Shown: positions 47,573 through 55,721 of the stretch, in pieces
Position numbering within the stretch: position 1 is the first letter of the stretch
How the letters are laid out: every line of letters begins with the position of its first letter
The notes under the pieces: generated by a model
Seen by the model: the letters and a program-made list of their open reading frames with translations, nothing else
The model's database searches: none
What the model was told of the DNA's origin: nothing
Program-made: the position numbers and the translations under genes
Source of the DNA: Aeromicrobium erythreum
Lineage (GTDB): Bacteria > Actinomycetota > Actinomycetes > Propionibacteriales > Nocardioidaceae
Assembly (NCBI RefSeq): GCF_001509405.1
Contig: NZ_CP011502.1
Span: forward strand, 2,108,001-2,172,000
DNA length: 64,000 bases
Reading direction: 5' to 3'

Positions 47573-48880
47573 GTGACCGACTCGCCCACCACGACCCCGC
47601 CGCTCTTCGAGGTCGGCGCCCGCCTCGGGGACCGCGCCGGCCGCACCGGCACGCTCACCACCGCGCACGGCACGATCCGCACGCCCGCCTTCGTCCCCGT
47701 CGGCACCAAGGCCACCGTCGAGGCGGTGCTGCCGGAGGCGATGGCCGAGCTCGGCGCGCAGGCCCTGCTCGCCAACGCCTACCACCTGTACCTCCAGCCC
47801 GGCGACGACGTCGTGGAGGAGGCCGGCGGGCTCGGCCGGTTCATGGGCTGGTCCGGCCCGACCTTCACCGACTCCGGCGGCTTCCAGGTCATGAGCCTCG
47901 GCGCCGGGTTCCGCAAGACGCTGTCGATGGACTCCACGTCCGAGGCCGCCGACGTCATCGCCACCGACAAGGACCGCCTGGCGCACGTCGACGACGACGG
48001 CGTCACCTTCCGCAGCCACCTCGACGGCTCGACCCACCGGTTCACCCCCGAGGTGTCCATGGGCATCCAGCACCGCCTGGGCGCCGACGTCATCTTCGCG
48101 TTCGACGAGCTGACCACCCTCCTGGACAGCCGCGCCTACCAGGAGGAGTCGCTGGCCCGCACCGAGGCGTGGGCCGCGCGCTGCCTCGCCGAGCACCGCC
48201 GCCTCTCTTCTCTTCGCCGCCCCCAGCCCGGCACCCTCGCCGGCACCCCCACCGGGCCCGCTCGCCGCCCCCAGCCCGGCACCCCCGCCGGGCCCGCTGG
48301 ACCTGCCCTGTTCGGGGTGGTGCAGGGCGCCCAGCACGAGGACCTGCGCCGTCGCGCCGCACGGCACCTGGCCGAGCTCGAGGTCGACGGCACGCGCTTC
48401 GACGGGTTCGGCATCGGCGGCGCCATCGAGAAGGAGAACCTGGCGACCATCGTCGGCTGGGTCACCGACGAGCTCCCCGACGACAAGCCCCGTCACCTGC
48501 TCGGCATCGGCGAGCCCGACGACCTGTTCGCCGCGGTCGAGGCGGGTGCCGACACGTTCGACTGCGTCGGCCCGTCGCGGGTGGCGCGCTCCTCGCGCGT
48601 GTACACCGCCGACGGACGCGAGAACCTGCTCGTCGCCCGATCGCGCCGCCGCTTCGAGCCGATCGAGGACGACTGCGACTGCTACACCTGCGCGCACTAC
48701 ACGCGCGCCTACCTGCACCACCTGTTCAAGGCCAAGGAGTACCTCGCCGCGACCCTGACCACGATCCACAACGAGCGCTACGTGGTGCGCCTGGTCGACC
48801 GCATGAGGGCCGCCCTCGAGGACGGCACGTTCGACGAGCTGCGCGCCGAGACGATGGGCCGGATCCGCTCCTCCCGCTGA
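47573..48880 (+). CDS. tgt: tRNA-guanine transglycosylase with Pro-rich repeat insertion
   Basis: The ~435-residue enzyme exchanges guanine-34 for preQ1 in tRNAs with GUN anticodons. FTDSGGFQVMSLG carries the Asp general base, FAFDELTTLL is the substrate loop, DTFDCVGPSRVAR the nucleophile region, and CDCYTCAHYTRAYLHH with a later His the zinc site. Residues ~211-243 (48203-48301) form an unusual insertion with a 48-bp tandem repeat encoding RRPQPGT twice. GTG 47573 is chosen because the conserved core then starts at the normal distance; TTGGAT lies six bases upstream. It converges on a queuosine-precursor transporter gene. Confidence 0.94.
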   Translation: MTDSPTTTPPLFEVGARLGDRAGRTGTLTTAHGTIRTPAFVPVGTKATVEAVLPEAMAELGAQALLANAYHLYLQPGDDVVEEAGGLGRFMGWSGPTFTDSGGFQVMSLGAGFRKTLSMDSTSEAADVIATDKDRLAHVDDDGVTFRSHLDGSTHRFTPEVSMGIQHRLGADVIFAFDELTTLLDSRAYQEESLARTEAWAARCLAEHRRLSSLRRPQPGTLAGTPTGPARRPQPGTPAGPAGPALFGVVQGAQHEDLRRRAARHLAELEVDGTRFDGFGIGGAIEKENLATIVGWVTDELPDDKPRHLLGIGEPDDLFAAVEAGADTFDCVGPSRVARSSRVYTADGRENLLVARSRRRFEPIEDDCDCYTCAHYTRAYLHHLFKAKEYLAATLTTIHNERYVVRLVDRMRAALEDGTFDELRAETMGRIRSSR

Positions 48881-48907
48881 GGCGAGCGCCGGACCGCGCC
48901 GCAGGGC

Positions 48908-49633
48908 TCAGTACGTGGGCTCGGCGGCCTTGAGCCGCGCGATCACGAGCACCGTCACCGGCATGACGAGCAGCTCCACCGCCACCTTGAACAGCACCCC
49001 GACCACGAAGTAGTTGAGGAACCCGCCCGTGCCCGTGATGCCGATGGCGCTCGCCGCGATCGCGCAGAACAGGAAGGTGTCGACGAGCTCGCCGAGACCG
49101 GTCGACGACGCGAGCCGCGCCACCAGCGCGCGCTCGGCCGTCCGCGCCTTCATCCGGGTGAGCACCCAGGCGTTGGTCAGCTGCCCGCACACGTAGCCGG
49201 CGACGCTCGCCAGCACGATCTGCGCCACCGGGCCCAGGACGGTCGAGAAGGCCTCGTCGTTGCCGTAGAACGAGGCGCCCGGGATACGGGCGACCACGGT
49301 GAACGTCAGGACGGCCAGCAGGGCGCAGGCGAAGCCGGTGAGCACGGCCCGACGTGCCGCGCGGAAGCCGTAGACCTCCGAGATCACGTCGCCCAGCACG
49401 TACGCGAGGGGGAAGAGCACCGCTCCCCCGTCGATGATGAGCGGCCACAGCTGCACGGGCCCGAGCGTGAGCGAGCCGGAGCCGACCTCGATCGGCTTGG
49501 TGGCCACCACGTTCGAGACGACCACGATGGTGGCGAACAGCGCGAGCACGACGGCGTAGGCCGACGAGCCCGAGGACGCGAACCGGACCTCCTGGCCCGG
49601 TGCCTGCGAGGGCGCGGAGGACGACGAGGTCAT
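48908..49633 (-). CDS. yhhQ: Queuosine precursor transporter (YhhQ/VUT family)
   Basis: The 241-residue membrane protein has six to seven helices and family motifs: VVLALFATIVVVSNVVATKPIEV, GAVLFPLAYVLGDVISEVYGFRAARRAV, YVCGQLTNAWVLTRMKART and ELVDTFLFCAIA. YhhQ proteins import preQ0/preQ1 (or queuine) for use by Tgt, encoded next to it. ATG 49633 has AGGATGTCGCTC upstream; ATG 49642 three codons earlier is also possible. Confidence 0.92.
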   Translation of the reverse strand: MTSSSSAPSQAPGQEVRFASSGSSAYAVVLALFATIVVVSNVVATKPIEVGSGSLTLGPVQLWPLIIDGGAVLFPLAYVLGDVISEVYGFRAARRAVLTGFACALLAVLTFTVVARIPGASFYGNDEAFSTVLGPVAQIVLASVAGYVCGQLTNAWVLTRMKARTAERALVARLASSTGLGELVDTFLFCAIAASAIGITGTGGFLNYFVVGVLFKVAVELLVMPVTVLVIARLKAAEPTY

Positions 49634-49669
49634 GAGCGACATCCTGGCACGGGATGGGATGATCGCCCC

Positions 49670-50965
49670 ATGAGCCTGCCCGACCGCACCGACGTCCTCG
49701 TGGTGGGTGCCGGGCCCGCCGGCGCTGCCGCGGCAGCCTGGTCGGCCCGGGCGGGTGCGGACGTGCTGCTGGCCGACGCGGCGGCGTTCCCGCGCGACAA
49801 GACGTGCGGCGACGGCCTGACCCCTCGCGCCGTCGCCGAGCTCGACCGCCTCGGCCTCGGCGACTGGACCCGCTCGTTCGGCACGAACCGTGGCCTGCGC
49901 GCCGCGGGCTTCGGCCAGGAGCTCCTGCTCCCCTGGCCCGGCGGCTCGCTGCCCGACCACGGTTCGGCGGTGCCCCGCACGCAGCTCGACGCGCGCATCC
50001 GCGACGTCGCGCTCGCCGACGGTGCGCAGCCGCTGGACCGCGCGCGGGCGGTCGACGTCGAGCGCGACGGCTCCGGCCGGGTCAGCGCCGTCGTGTTCGT
50101 CGTCGGTCCCGAGAAGCAGCGGCACGTCGTGCGTTGCGAACGACTCGTGGTCGCCGACGGTGTGCGGTCGCCGCTCGGCAAGGTCCTCGGGCGGGAGTGG
50201 CATCGCGACACCGCCTACGGGGTCGCCGGCCGCTCCTACGTCAAGTCCGGGCGCTTCGACGACCCGTGGATCTCCTCCCACCTGGAGCTGAGGGCGGCGC
50301 CCGGCGGGGGTGCCGGGCCACGGGCGGCGAAGGACAAGGGCGCTCTGCTGCCCGGATACGGCTGGATCTTCCCCCTCGGCACGGCCGGCGAGGGCGGAGA
50401 GGTCAACCTCGGCGTCGGCGCGCTGGCCACGGCCAAGCGGCCGGCGGCGCTGCAGATCCGTCCGCTCATGGAGTACTACGCCGAGCTGCGGCGCGAGGAG
50501 TGGGAGCTCGGGCCCGACCTGCGTCTGCCGACGTCGGCCCTGCTGCCGATGGGTGGTGCGGTGTCGGGTGTCGCCGGACCCAACTGGATCCTCGTCGGGG
50601 ACGCGGCGGGGTGCGTCAACCCGTTGAACGGCGAGGGCATCGACTACGGCCTGGAGACGGGACGCGTCGGCGCGGAGCTCCTCGCCTCACGCACCGACGT
50701 CGCCGAGGCGTGGCCCCAGCTGCTGACCGGCCACTACGGCGAGGCGTTCTCGATCGCGCGTCGTCTGGCCGGGCTGCTCACGGTGCCGCGGCTGCTGCCG
50801 ACGTTCGGACCGCTCGGCATGCGCTCGCAGACCCTGATGACCGTGGCGCTGCGGGTGATGGGCAACCTCGTCACCGACGAGGACCGCGACGTCACCGCGC
50901 GCCTGTGGAGGTGGGCGGGACGGCGGTCGGTCGCGCTCGACGACCGACCGCCGTTCACCGCCTGA
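49670..50965 (+). CDS. Geranylgeranyl reductase-family flavoprotein (MenJ-like)
   Basis: The 431-residue protein starts VLVVGAGPAGAAAAAWSARAG (FAD GxGxxG), has RDKTCGDGLTPRAVAEL and the conserved second FAD segment WILVGDAAGCVNPLNGEGIDYGLETG. Members saturate isoprenoid double bonds; the Mycobacterium MenJ homolog reduces one isoprene of menaquinone. A role in menaquinone or lipid maturation is likely. It is divergent from yhhQ with 36 bases between start codons and converges on a small membrane protein. Confidence 0.92.
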   Translation: MSLPDRTDVLVVGAGPAGAAAAAWSARAGADVLLADAAAFPRDKTCGDGLTPRAVAELDRLGLGDWTRSFGTNRGLRAAGFGQELLLPWPGGSLPDHGSAVPRTQLDARIRDVALADGAQPLDRARAVDVERDGSGRVSAVVFVVGPEKQRHVVRCERLVVADGVRSPLGKVLGREWHRDTAYGVAGRSYVKSGRFDDPWISSHLELRAAPGGGAGPRAAKDKGALLPGYGWIFPLGTAGEGGEVNLGVGALATAKRPAALQIRPLMEYYAELRREEWELGPDLRLPTSALLPMGGAVSGVAGPNWILVGDAAGCVNPLNGEGIDYGLETGRVGAELLASRTDVAEAWPQLLTGHYGEAFSIARRLAGLLTVPRLLPTFGPLGMRSQTLMTVALRVMGNLVTDEDRDVTARLWRWAGRRSVALDDRPPFTA

Positions 50966-50974
50966 CCGCTGCGC

Positions 50975-51478
50975 TCAGGAGGCGGCGGGCGGGTCGGACT
51001 TCTTGTTGACCTCGGGCAGCTTCTCGCCGGAGTCCTTGAACGACAGTGCCGTGAAGACGGTCAGCGCGATCGCGGCGATCCAGACGATGTAGCCGGACCA
51101 GCCCGGGCCGACGCTCACGTCGACGCCCATGCCGGACGGGACGTCGCCGCCCTCGGTGAGCGGACGCAGGACGAGCAGGATCGTGCCGAGCGCGGCCGTC
51201 GCGAGCGCCACCAGGCGCCACGGGACGCCGTCGGGGAGGTTCTGCGCGGCGAAGGCCTTCACCGCGACGACGGCGACCGCGACGATGACGAGCAGGATGC
51301 CCAGGGTCGCGAAGCTGTACCAGGCGTTGCGGCCGGCCGAGGTGTTGACGGCGAAGTCGCCGCTGCCCTTGACCGAGGCCGTGACGAAGGCGTCGAAGAA
51401 CGAGAACAGGATCGCGACAGCTCCCGCGACCAGGGCACCCTGGTCGAACTTGGAGAGCGCCTTGAAGTCGGCTGCCAT
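50975..51478 (-). CDS. Four-helix membrane protein of unknown function
   Basis: The 167-residue product has four membrane segments: LVAGAVAILFSFFDAFVT, YSFATLGILLVIVAVAVVAV, LVALATAALGTILLVL and GYIVWIAAIALTVFTAL, with a short charged C-terminus (EKLPEVNKKSDPPAAS). No motif points to a function. ACGGAAGGTTCCCC precedes ATG 51478. It is divergent from the sigma factor gene. Confidence 0.88.
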   Translation of the reverse strand: MAADFKALSKFDQGALVAGAVAILFSFFDAFVTASVKGSGDFAVNTSAGRNAWYSFATLGILLVIVAVAVVAVKAFAAQNLPDGVPWRLVALATAALGTILLVLRPLTEGGDVPSGMGVDVSVGPGWSGYIVWIAAIALTVFTALSFKDSGEKLPEVNKKSDPPAAS

Positions 51479-51677
51479 GGGGAACCTTCCGTTGCTGAGA
51501 AAAGGATGAAGAACGGGAACAACCTAGTCCCTCGTCCCACTTGAGGGGAACAGGCTCGCGGTGTGAGACCGTGCGCACCCGTCCGCGGCGCGCCGGACCC
51601 TTCCGTGACCCTCCTGCGGGCGGTCCGGAGATGGGCCTGAGACCCCGGCGAACACCTGCCAAGAAGAGGCTGAGAGT

Positions 51678-51704
51678 GGAATCCCCGGTGTGTCCGGTGC
51701 GTTG
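51678..51704 (+). promoter_or_regulatory. Possible ECF-sigma-type promoter upstream of the sigma factor
   Basis: GGAATC (51678-51683), a 16-base spacer and CGTTG (51700-51704) resemble the GGAAC...CGTT pattern recognised by stress ECF sigma factors. A transcript would start about 28 bases before the sigma ATG. Matches are partial. Confidence 0.35.
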
Positions 51705-51720
51705 CACTGGTACAGACACG

Positions 51721-51741
51721 ATGGGAGGCGTATTCACATGA
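51721..51741 (+). CDS. 6-codon mini-ORF overlapping the sigma factor start
   Basis: ATG 51721 encodes MGGVFT and its TGA shares ATGA with ATG 51738. The GGGAGG Shine-Dalgarno of the sigma gene lies inside this ORF. Its translation is unproven. Confidence 0.25.
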   Translation: MGGVFT

Positions 51742-52682
51742 CGTCAACGAGGCACGAGAGCGCCGAGGGCAAGGACAGCGTCGGCATGTACCTGGCCGAG
51801 ATCGCCCGGACGCCGCTGCTGGACGCCGCCCGCGAGGTCGAGCTCAGCCGCAGCATCGAGGCGGGCCTCTACGCCCAGCACCTGCTCGACGAAGGACGCA
51901 TCGGCCGCGCGAAGGGCGGCGCACCCAAGCGGGCCACCCGCGAGGAGCTCGAGTTCATCGCGGCCGAGGGCGAGCGCGCCCAGCAGGAGTTCATCAACGC
52001 CAACCTGCGCCTGGTCGTCTCGATCGCGCGCAAGTACGGCCGCTCCGCGATGCCGATGCTCGACCTGGTGCAGGAGGGCAACACCGGCCTGATCCGCGCC
52101 GTCGAGAAGTTCGACTACGCGAAGGGCTTCAAGTTCTCCACCTACGCCACCTGGTGGGTGCGTCAGGCGATCACCCGCGGCATCGCGCAGCAGGCGCGCG
52201 TCGTGCGGCTGCCCGTGCACGTGGTGGAGGAGCTGAACCAGGTCACGGCGGCACGCCGGACGCTCGAGCGCACGCTCGGCTACGACCCCGAGCCGCAGGA
52301 GATCGCCGACGAGCTCGGCATGGACGTCGACCGCGTCATCGACCTGCTGTCCTGGGGTCGCGACCACGTCAGCCTGGACACCCCGGTCGACGAGGACGGC
52401 GACACCTCGCTCGGTGACCTCATCGCCCGCGAGACCCAGCCTGGCCCCGACCTGGCGGTCCTGGACGACGAGACCAAGCACCTGATCAGCTCGCTGATCG
52501 ACCACCTGGGAGCCCGCGAGGCCGACATCGTGCGGGCCCGCTACGGCCTGCTCGACGGTCGTCAGCAGAAGCTCGCCGACATCGGCAAGCGCCACGGCAT
52601 CTCCGCCGAGCGCGTGCGCCAGCTCGAGCGCCAGGCGCTCGTCACGCTGCGCAAGATCGCCGACCCCGACCTGGCGGCCTGA
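51738..52682 (+). CDS. Principal-type (group 1/2) RNA polymerase sigma factor
   Basis: The 314-residue protein has sigma regions 1.2 (DSVGMYLAEIARTPLLDAAREVELS), 2 (ANLRLVVSIARKYGRSAMPMLDLVQEGNTGLIRAVEKFDYAKGFKFSTYATWWVRQAI), 3 and 4 with the HTH ending (LADIGKRHGISAERVRQLERQALVTLRKI). It lacks a long region 1.1, like the group 2 SigB of mycobacteria, so it is more likely an alternative primary-like factor than the housekeeping one (inference). GGGAGG nine bases before ATG 51738 is a good ribosome binding site. A possible ECF promoter lies upstream. Confidence 0.93.
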   Translation: MTSTRHESAEGKDSVGMYLAEIARTPLLDAAREVELSRSIEAGLYAQHLLDEGRIGRAKGGAPKRATREELEFIAAEGERAQQEFINANLRLVVSIARKYGRSAMPMLDLVQEGNTGLIRAVEKFDYAKGFKFSTYATWWVRQAITRGIAQQARVVRLPVHVVEELNQVTAARRTLERTLGYDPEPQEIADELGMDVDRVIDLLSWGRDHVSLDTPVDEDGDTSLGDLIARETQPGPDLAVLDDETKHLISSLIDHLGAREADIVRARYGLLDGRQQKLADIGKRHGISAERVRQLERQALVTLRKIADPDLAA

Positions 52683-52704
52683 CACCCCCTCTGACCGCCA
52701 GCCC

Positions 52705-52738
52705 GAAGCCGCCCTGCCACCCCCGACAGGGCGGCTTC
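52705..52738. terminator. Bidirectional terminator between sigma factor and coaE
   Basis: GAAGCCGCCCTG (52705-52716) and CAGGGCGGCTTC (52727-52738) make a perfect 12-bp stem between convergent genes, followed by GTCGTGCTC. Confidence 0.85.
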
Positions 52739-52780
52739 GTCGTGCTCAGAGCCTCGTCCTGTCCAGCGCCGACGCGCTGC

Positions 52781-53377
52781 TCAGCGGTCGGACGTGAGGC
52801 GCGCCCAGAGGGCGTCGACCGCCGCGAGGAGGTCCTCGCGGCTGCCCTGGTTGTCGAGCACCTCGTCGGCCGCCTCGAGCCGCCGCTCACGGCTCGTCTG
52901 GGCGGCCAGGCGGGCGCGGGCGTCGTCCTCGGCCATGCCGCGCTGCTCGACGAGCCGCCGCACCTGCAGCTCGGGGGGCAGGTCGACCACCACGACGACG
53001 TCGCACGCGGCGGCCATGCCCATCTCCACGAGCAGCGGGTGGTCGTGCACGACGACGGCGTCATCGGGCGCCGCGGCGACCCGGGCGGCGGCGAGGTCGC
53101 GGATCGCGGGGTGGGTGATGGCCTCGAGGTCGCGTCGGGCGGCCTCGTCGGCGAAGACGACGGCACCGAGGGCCGGGCGGTCGAGCGACCCGTCGGCGGC
53201 GACCACGGTGTCGCCGAACCGTTCGCGGATCGCTGCGAGCCCGGGGGTGCCGGGCTCGACGGCCTCGCGCGCGAGGAGGTCGTAGTCGACGACGACCGCG
53301 CCGAGCTCGGCGAGCCGTGCGCTGACGGTGCTTTTGCCGGAGCCGATGCCGCCCGTGAGGCCGACGTGCAGGGTCAT
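52781..53377 (-). CDS. coaE: Dephospho-CoA kinase
   Basis: The 198-residue enzyme phosphorylates dephospho-CoA in the last step of coenzyme A synthesis. The P-loop GLTGGIGSGKSTVSARL opens the protein, then VVDYDLLAREAVEPGTPGL, HPAIRDL and the VVHDHPLLVEMGM strand. The family's C-terminal extension is absent; length is normal for single-domain CoaE. ATG 53377 begins one base after the stop of the upstream wall-peptidase-like gene, so it is expressed with it. In many actinobacteria coaE is next to rpsA; here they are 4 kb apart. Confidence 0.95.
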   Translation of the reverse strand: MTLHVGLTGGIGSGKSTVSARLAELGAVVVDYDLLAREAVEPGTPGLAAIRERFGDTVVAADGSLDRPALGAVVFADEAARRDLEAITHPAIRDLAAARVAAAPDDAVVVHDHPLLVEMGMAAACDVVVVVDLPPELQVRRLVEQRGMAEDDARARLAAQTSRERRLEAADEVLDNQGSREDLLAAVDALWARLTSDR

Positions 53378-53378
53378 G

Positions 53379-54287
53379 TCAGCCCGTCGCCGCGCTGCCG
53401 TAGGTGGTCACGTGCACGTGGTCGACGTGGTTGGCGGTGTCGCCACCGCGGTCGCTCATGGGCCGCCAGCTCGCGGAGGTGGCGGGCCGCCAGATGCGCT
53501 GCTCCCAGATCAGGTACTCGATGCCGAGCTCGCTGCGGTGCTCCTGCAGGAAGGCGGCGATCTCGTCGCCGAGCGGGCCGCGCACCATGATGTCGAGCGC
53601 CTGCCCGGTCGCGTGCTCGCCACGTCCGGCGATGCCGCCGTACTCGCCGACCTGGGGGAAGCGTTCGCACACGGCGCGGAACACCTTGACGGTGTCGGGC
53701 TGCAGACCGGCCTCCGACATCTTGTTGCAGGGTTGCGTCCCGAGCGGGAGGTCGTCGGCGACCTGCCGCGACGGCACCCAGCGGGGCAGGTCGGCGAGGA
53801 CCACCTCGGTCCAGCCGTCGCGGGTCCGGCCCGTGACGTCGATCTTCTGCCCGCGCTCGAGCCGCTTGAGCACCGGCGACGCGGAGTCGGCGTCGGCGTG
53901 CACGGCGACGCCGTCGTCGAGCGCGACCTGCTGGCCCTTGACGACCACCTGCACGGTGCCCTCGACGGGCAGCTCGGGACGCTCGGCGCTGCGGTTCACC
54001 TCCGGCGCCTCCTCGAAGGCCTCGGCGATGACGTCGTCCTGCACAGGTGCGGCGGCTGCGCGAGGCACCGTCGTCGGAGCGTCGGGGCCCTGGGCCTGCA
54101 CCACGGCGACAGCGGCGCCGAGCACGGCCACCACGCTCACGGCAGGGAGGACGACGGTGACGGCGCGACGCTGCCAGGACGGCGCCGCGTGACGGCTGCT
54201 GCGTCGGGCCCCGCCCGGCGTCCGCGGTCCGCTCGACCCGCGTCCGGCACGCCGCGGCACGGCGTGCTTGTGGCGCGAGGATGCCAC
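53379..54287 (-). CDS. Membrane-anchored protein with SH3-like and M15-type peptidase-like domains
   Basis: The 302-residue product has a basic N-terminus, one membrane helix (AVTVVLPAVSVVAVLGAAVAV), a bacterial SH3-like segment (ADSASPVLKRLERGQKIDVTGRTRDGWTEVVL) and a C-terminal domain with GRGEHATGQALDIMV and NHVDHVHVTTYG, an H...D...H arrangement like zinc D-Ala-D-Ala carboxypeptidases. It probably acts on or binds peptidoglycan outside the membrane. GTG 54287 is preceded by AAGGTGAT. It overlaps in transcription with coaE downstream. Confidence 0.85.
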   Translation of the reverse strand: MASSRHKHAVPRRAGRGSSGPRTPGGARRSSRHAAPSWQRRAVTVVLPAVSVVAVLGAAVAVVQAQGPDAPTTVPRAAAAPVQDDVIAEAFEEAPEVNRSAERPELPVEGTVQVVVKGQQVALDDGVAVHADADSASPVLKRLERGQKIDVTGRTRDGWTEVVLADLPRWVPSRQVADDLPLGTQPCNKMSEAGLQPDTVKVFRAVCERFPQVGEYGGIAGRGEHATGQALDIMVRGPLGDEIAAFLQEHRSELGIEYLIWEQRIWRPATSASWRPMSDRGGDTANHVDHVHVTTYGSAATG

Positions 54288-54348
54288 AGACGATCACCTT
54301 CAGGTGGTGGGGAACAGGACCGACCAACCCCTGCAGCATACTGGGCGG

Positions 54349-55689
54349 GTGGATGCGCGCGCAGGGGACGGCCCGCAGGGGCTGGAGGTCCTGACGGCGG
54401 GACGCAGCGAGCAGGACCAGCGTCGCGTGGCCGGCGCGCTGCGGGCGCGGGGCCTCGGCACGGGCGACCGGCTCGTGCTGCTGTGCCCCGGGGAGCCGGC
54501 CTACGCGAGCGTCGTGCTCGGCGCGGCACGGTCGGGCGTCGTGCCGGTGCCGCTGGACCCGCGCCTGACCGCCTGGGAGCGCGAGCGGGTCCTCGGCGAC
54601 CTCGACGCCGCCCTGGTCGTGGACGACTCGGCCGCCCTGCGGGCGCTGCTGGACGGACCCGCTGCCGACCTCGCGCCCGACCCTCTGTGCCGGCCGATGC
54701 ACTTCACGTCGGGCACGACCGGTCGGCCGAAGGGTGTGTGGTCGGGCCTGCTCGAGCCGGACGACGCCCGCGACCTCGTGGTCGAGGAGCGCGAGCTCTG
54801 GGGCTTCCGGGCCGACGACGTCGACCTCGTCGTCTCGCCGATCTACCACTCCGCTCCCCTGCGCTTCGCCACGGGCACCCTGTTGGCCGGCGGGAGCATC
54901 GCGGTGCTGCCGCACTTCGACGCGACCGCCTTCGTCGACGCCGTCGCGCAGGTCCGTCCCACGACCATGTTCTGCGTGCCGGCGCACCTACAGCGCCTGC
55001 AGCAGCACCTCGACGAGACGGGCGACGAGCCCGACCTCTCGTCGTTCCGGCTCGTGGCGCACGCCGGCGCACCGTGCCCCGAGCCCGTCCGACGCCGCGC
55101 GCACGCGCAGTTCGGCGAGCGGACCGTGTGGGAGTTCTACGGGTCGACGGAGGGACAGTGGACGGCCTGTCGCGGTGACGCGTGGCACGAGCGTCCCGGC
55201 AGCGTCGGCCGAGCCCGGCCCGGCCGGGTGGTGACGGTCGACGACGAGGACCAGCTGTGGTGCGTCGTGCCGCGCTGGGGACGCTTCACCTACTGGCGCG
55301 ACGAGGAGAAGACCGCGCAGGCCTGGCGCGACACCCCGGACGGCCCGGCGTTCACGGTCGGCGACCTGGGCCGCGTGGAGGACGGCTGGGTCTACCTCGA
55401 CGCCCGTCGCAGCGACCTCGTCATCAGCGGTGGCGTCAACGTCTACCCCGCCGAGGTCGAGGCGGCGCTGGAGGACCTGCCCGGCGTGCTCGAGGTGGCC
55501 GTGTTCGGCCGGCCGGACGAGCGGTGGGGCCAGCGGGTGGTGGCGGCCTACGTCGGCGACGCGGACGAGGAGACCCTGCGGGCGCGCGCCCTCGAGCGCC
55601 TCGCGCCGCCGAAGCGGCCCAAGGAGTACCTGCGCCTCGACGCCCTCCCCCGCACCGCCACCGGCAAGGTGCGCCGGACCGAGCTCTGA
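54349..55689 (+). CDS. AMP-forming acyl-CoA synthetase/ligase
   Basis: The 446-residue protein has the adenylate-forming motifs: FTSGTTGRPKGVWSG (P-loop-like), VWEFYGSTEGQW, TVGDLGRVEDGWVYLDARRSDLVISGGVNVYPAEVE and the C-terminal lysine in PRTATGKVRRTEL. It activates a carboxylic acid with ATP and joins it to CoA. It is shorter than usual (about 500) because the N-terminal region is trimmed. GTG 54349 is chosen (CATACT six bases upstream); the open frame extends into the divergent promoter. Substrate unknown. Confidence 0.9.
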   Translation: MDARAGDGPQGLEVLTAGRSEQDQRRVAGALRARGLGTGDRLVLLCPGEPAYASVVLGAARSGVVPVPLDPRLTAWERERVLGDLDAALVVDDSAALRALLDGPAADLAPDPLCRPMHFTSGTTGRPKGVWSGLLEPDDARDLVVEERELWGFRADDVDLVVSPIYHSAPLRFATGTLLAGGSIAVLPHFDATAFVDAVAQVRPTTMFCVPAHLQRLQQHLDETGDEPDLSSFRLVAHAGAPCPEPVRRRAHAQFGERTVWEFYGSTEGQWTACRGDAWHERPGSVGRARPGRVVTVDDEDQLWCVVPRWGRFTYWRDEEKTAQAWRDTPDGPAFTVGDLGRVEDGWVYLDARRSDLVISGGVNVYPAEVEAALEDLPGVLEVAVFGRPDERWGQRVVAAYVGDADEETLRARALERLAPPKRPKEYLRLDALPRTATGKVRRTEL

Positions 55690-55721
55690 GCTCCCCGACC
55701 CCGTCCGTCGCACCCGTCCCA

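Noticed and set aside
48203-48301. Frameshift in tgt
   Set aside because: The Pro-rich segment is in frame (33 codons) and conserved motifs continue correctly on both sides.
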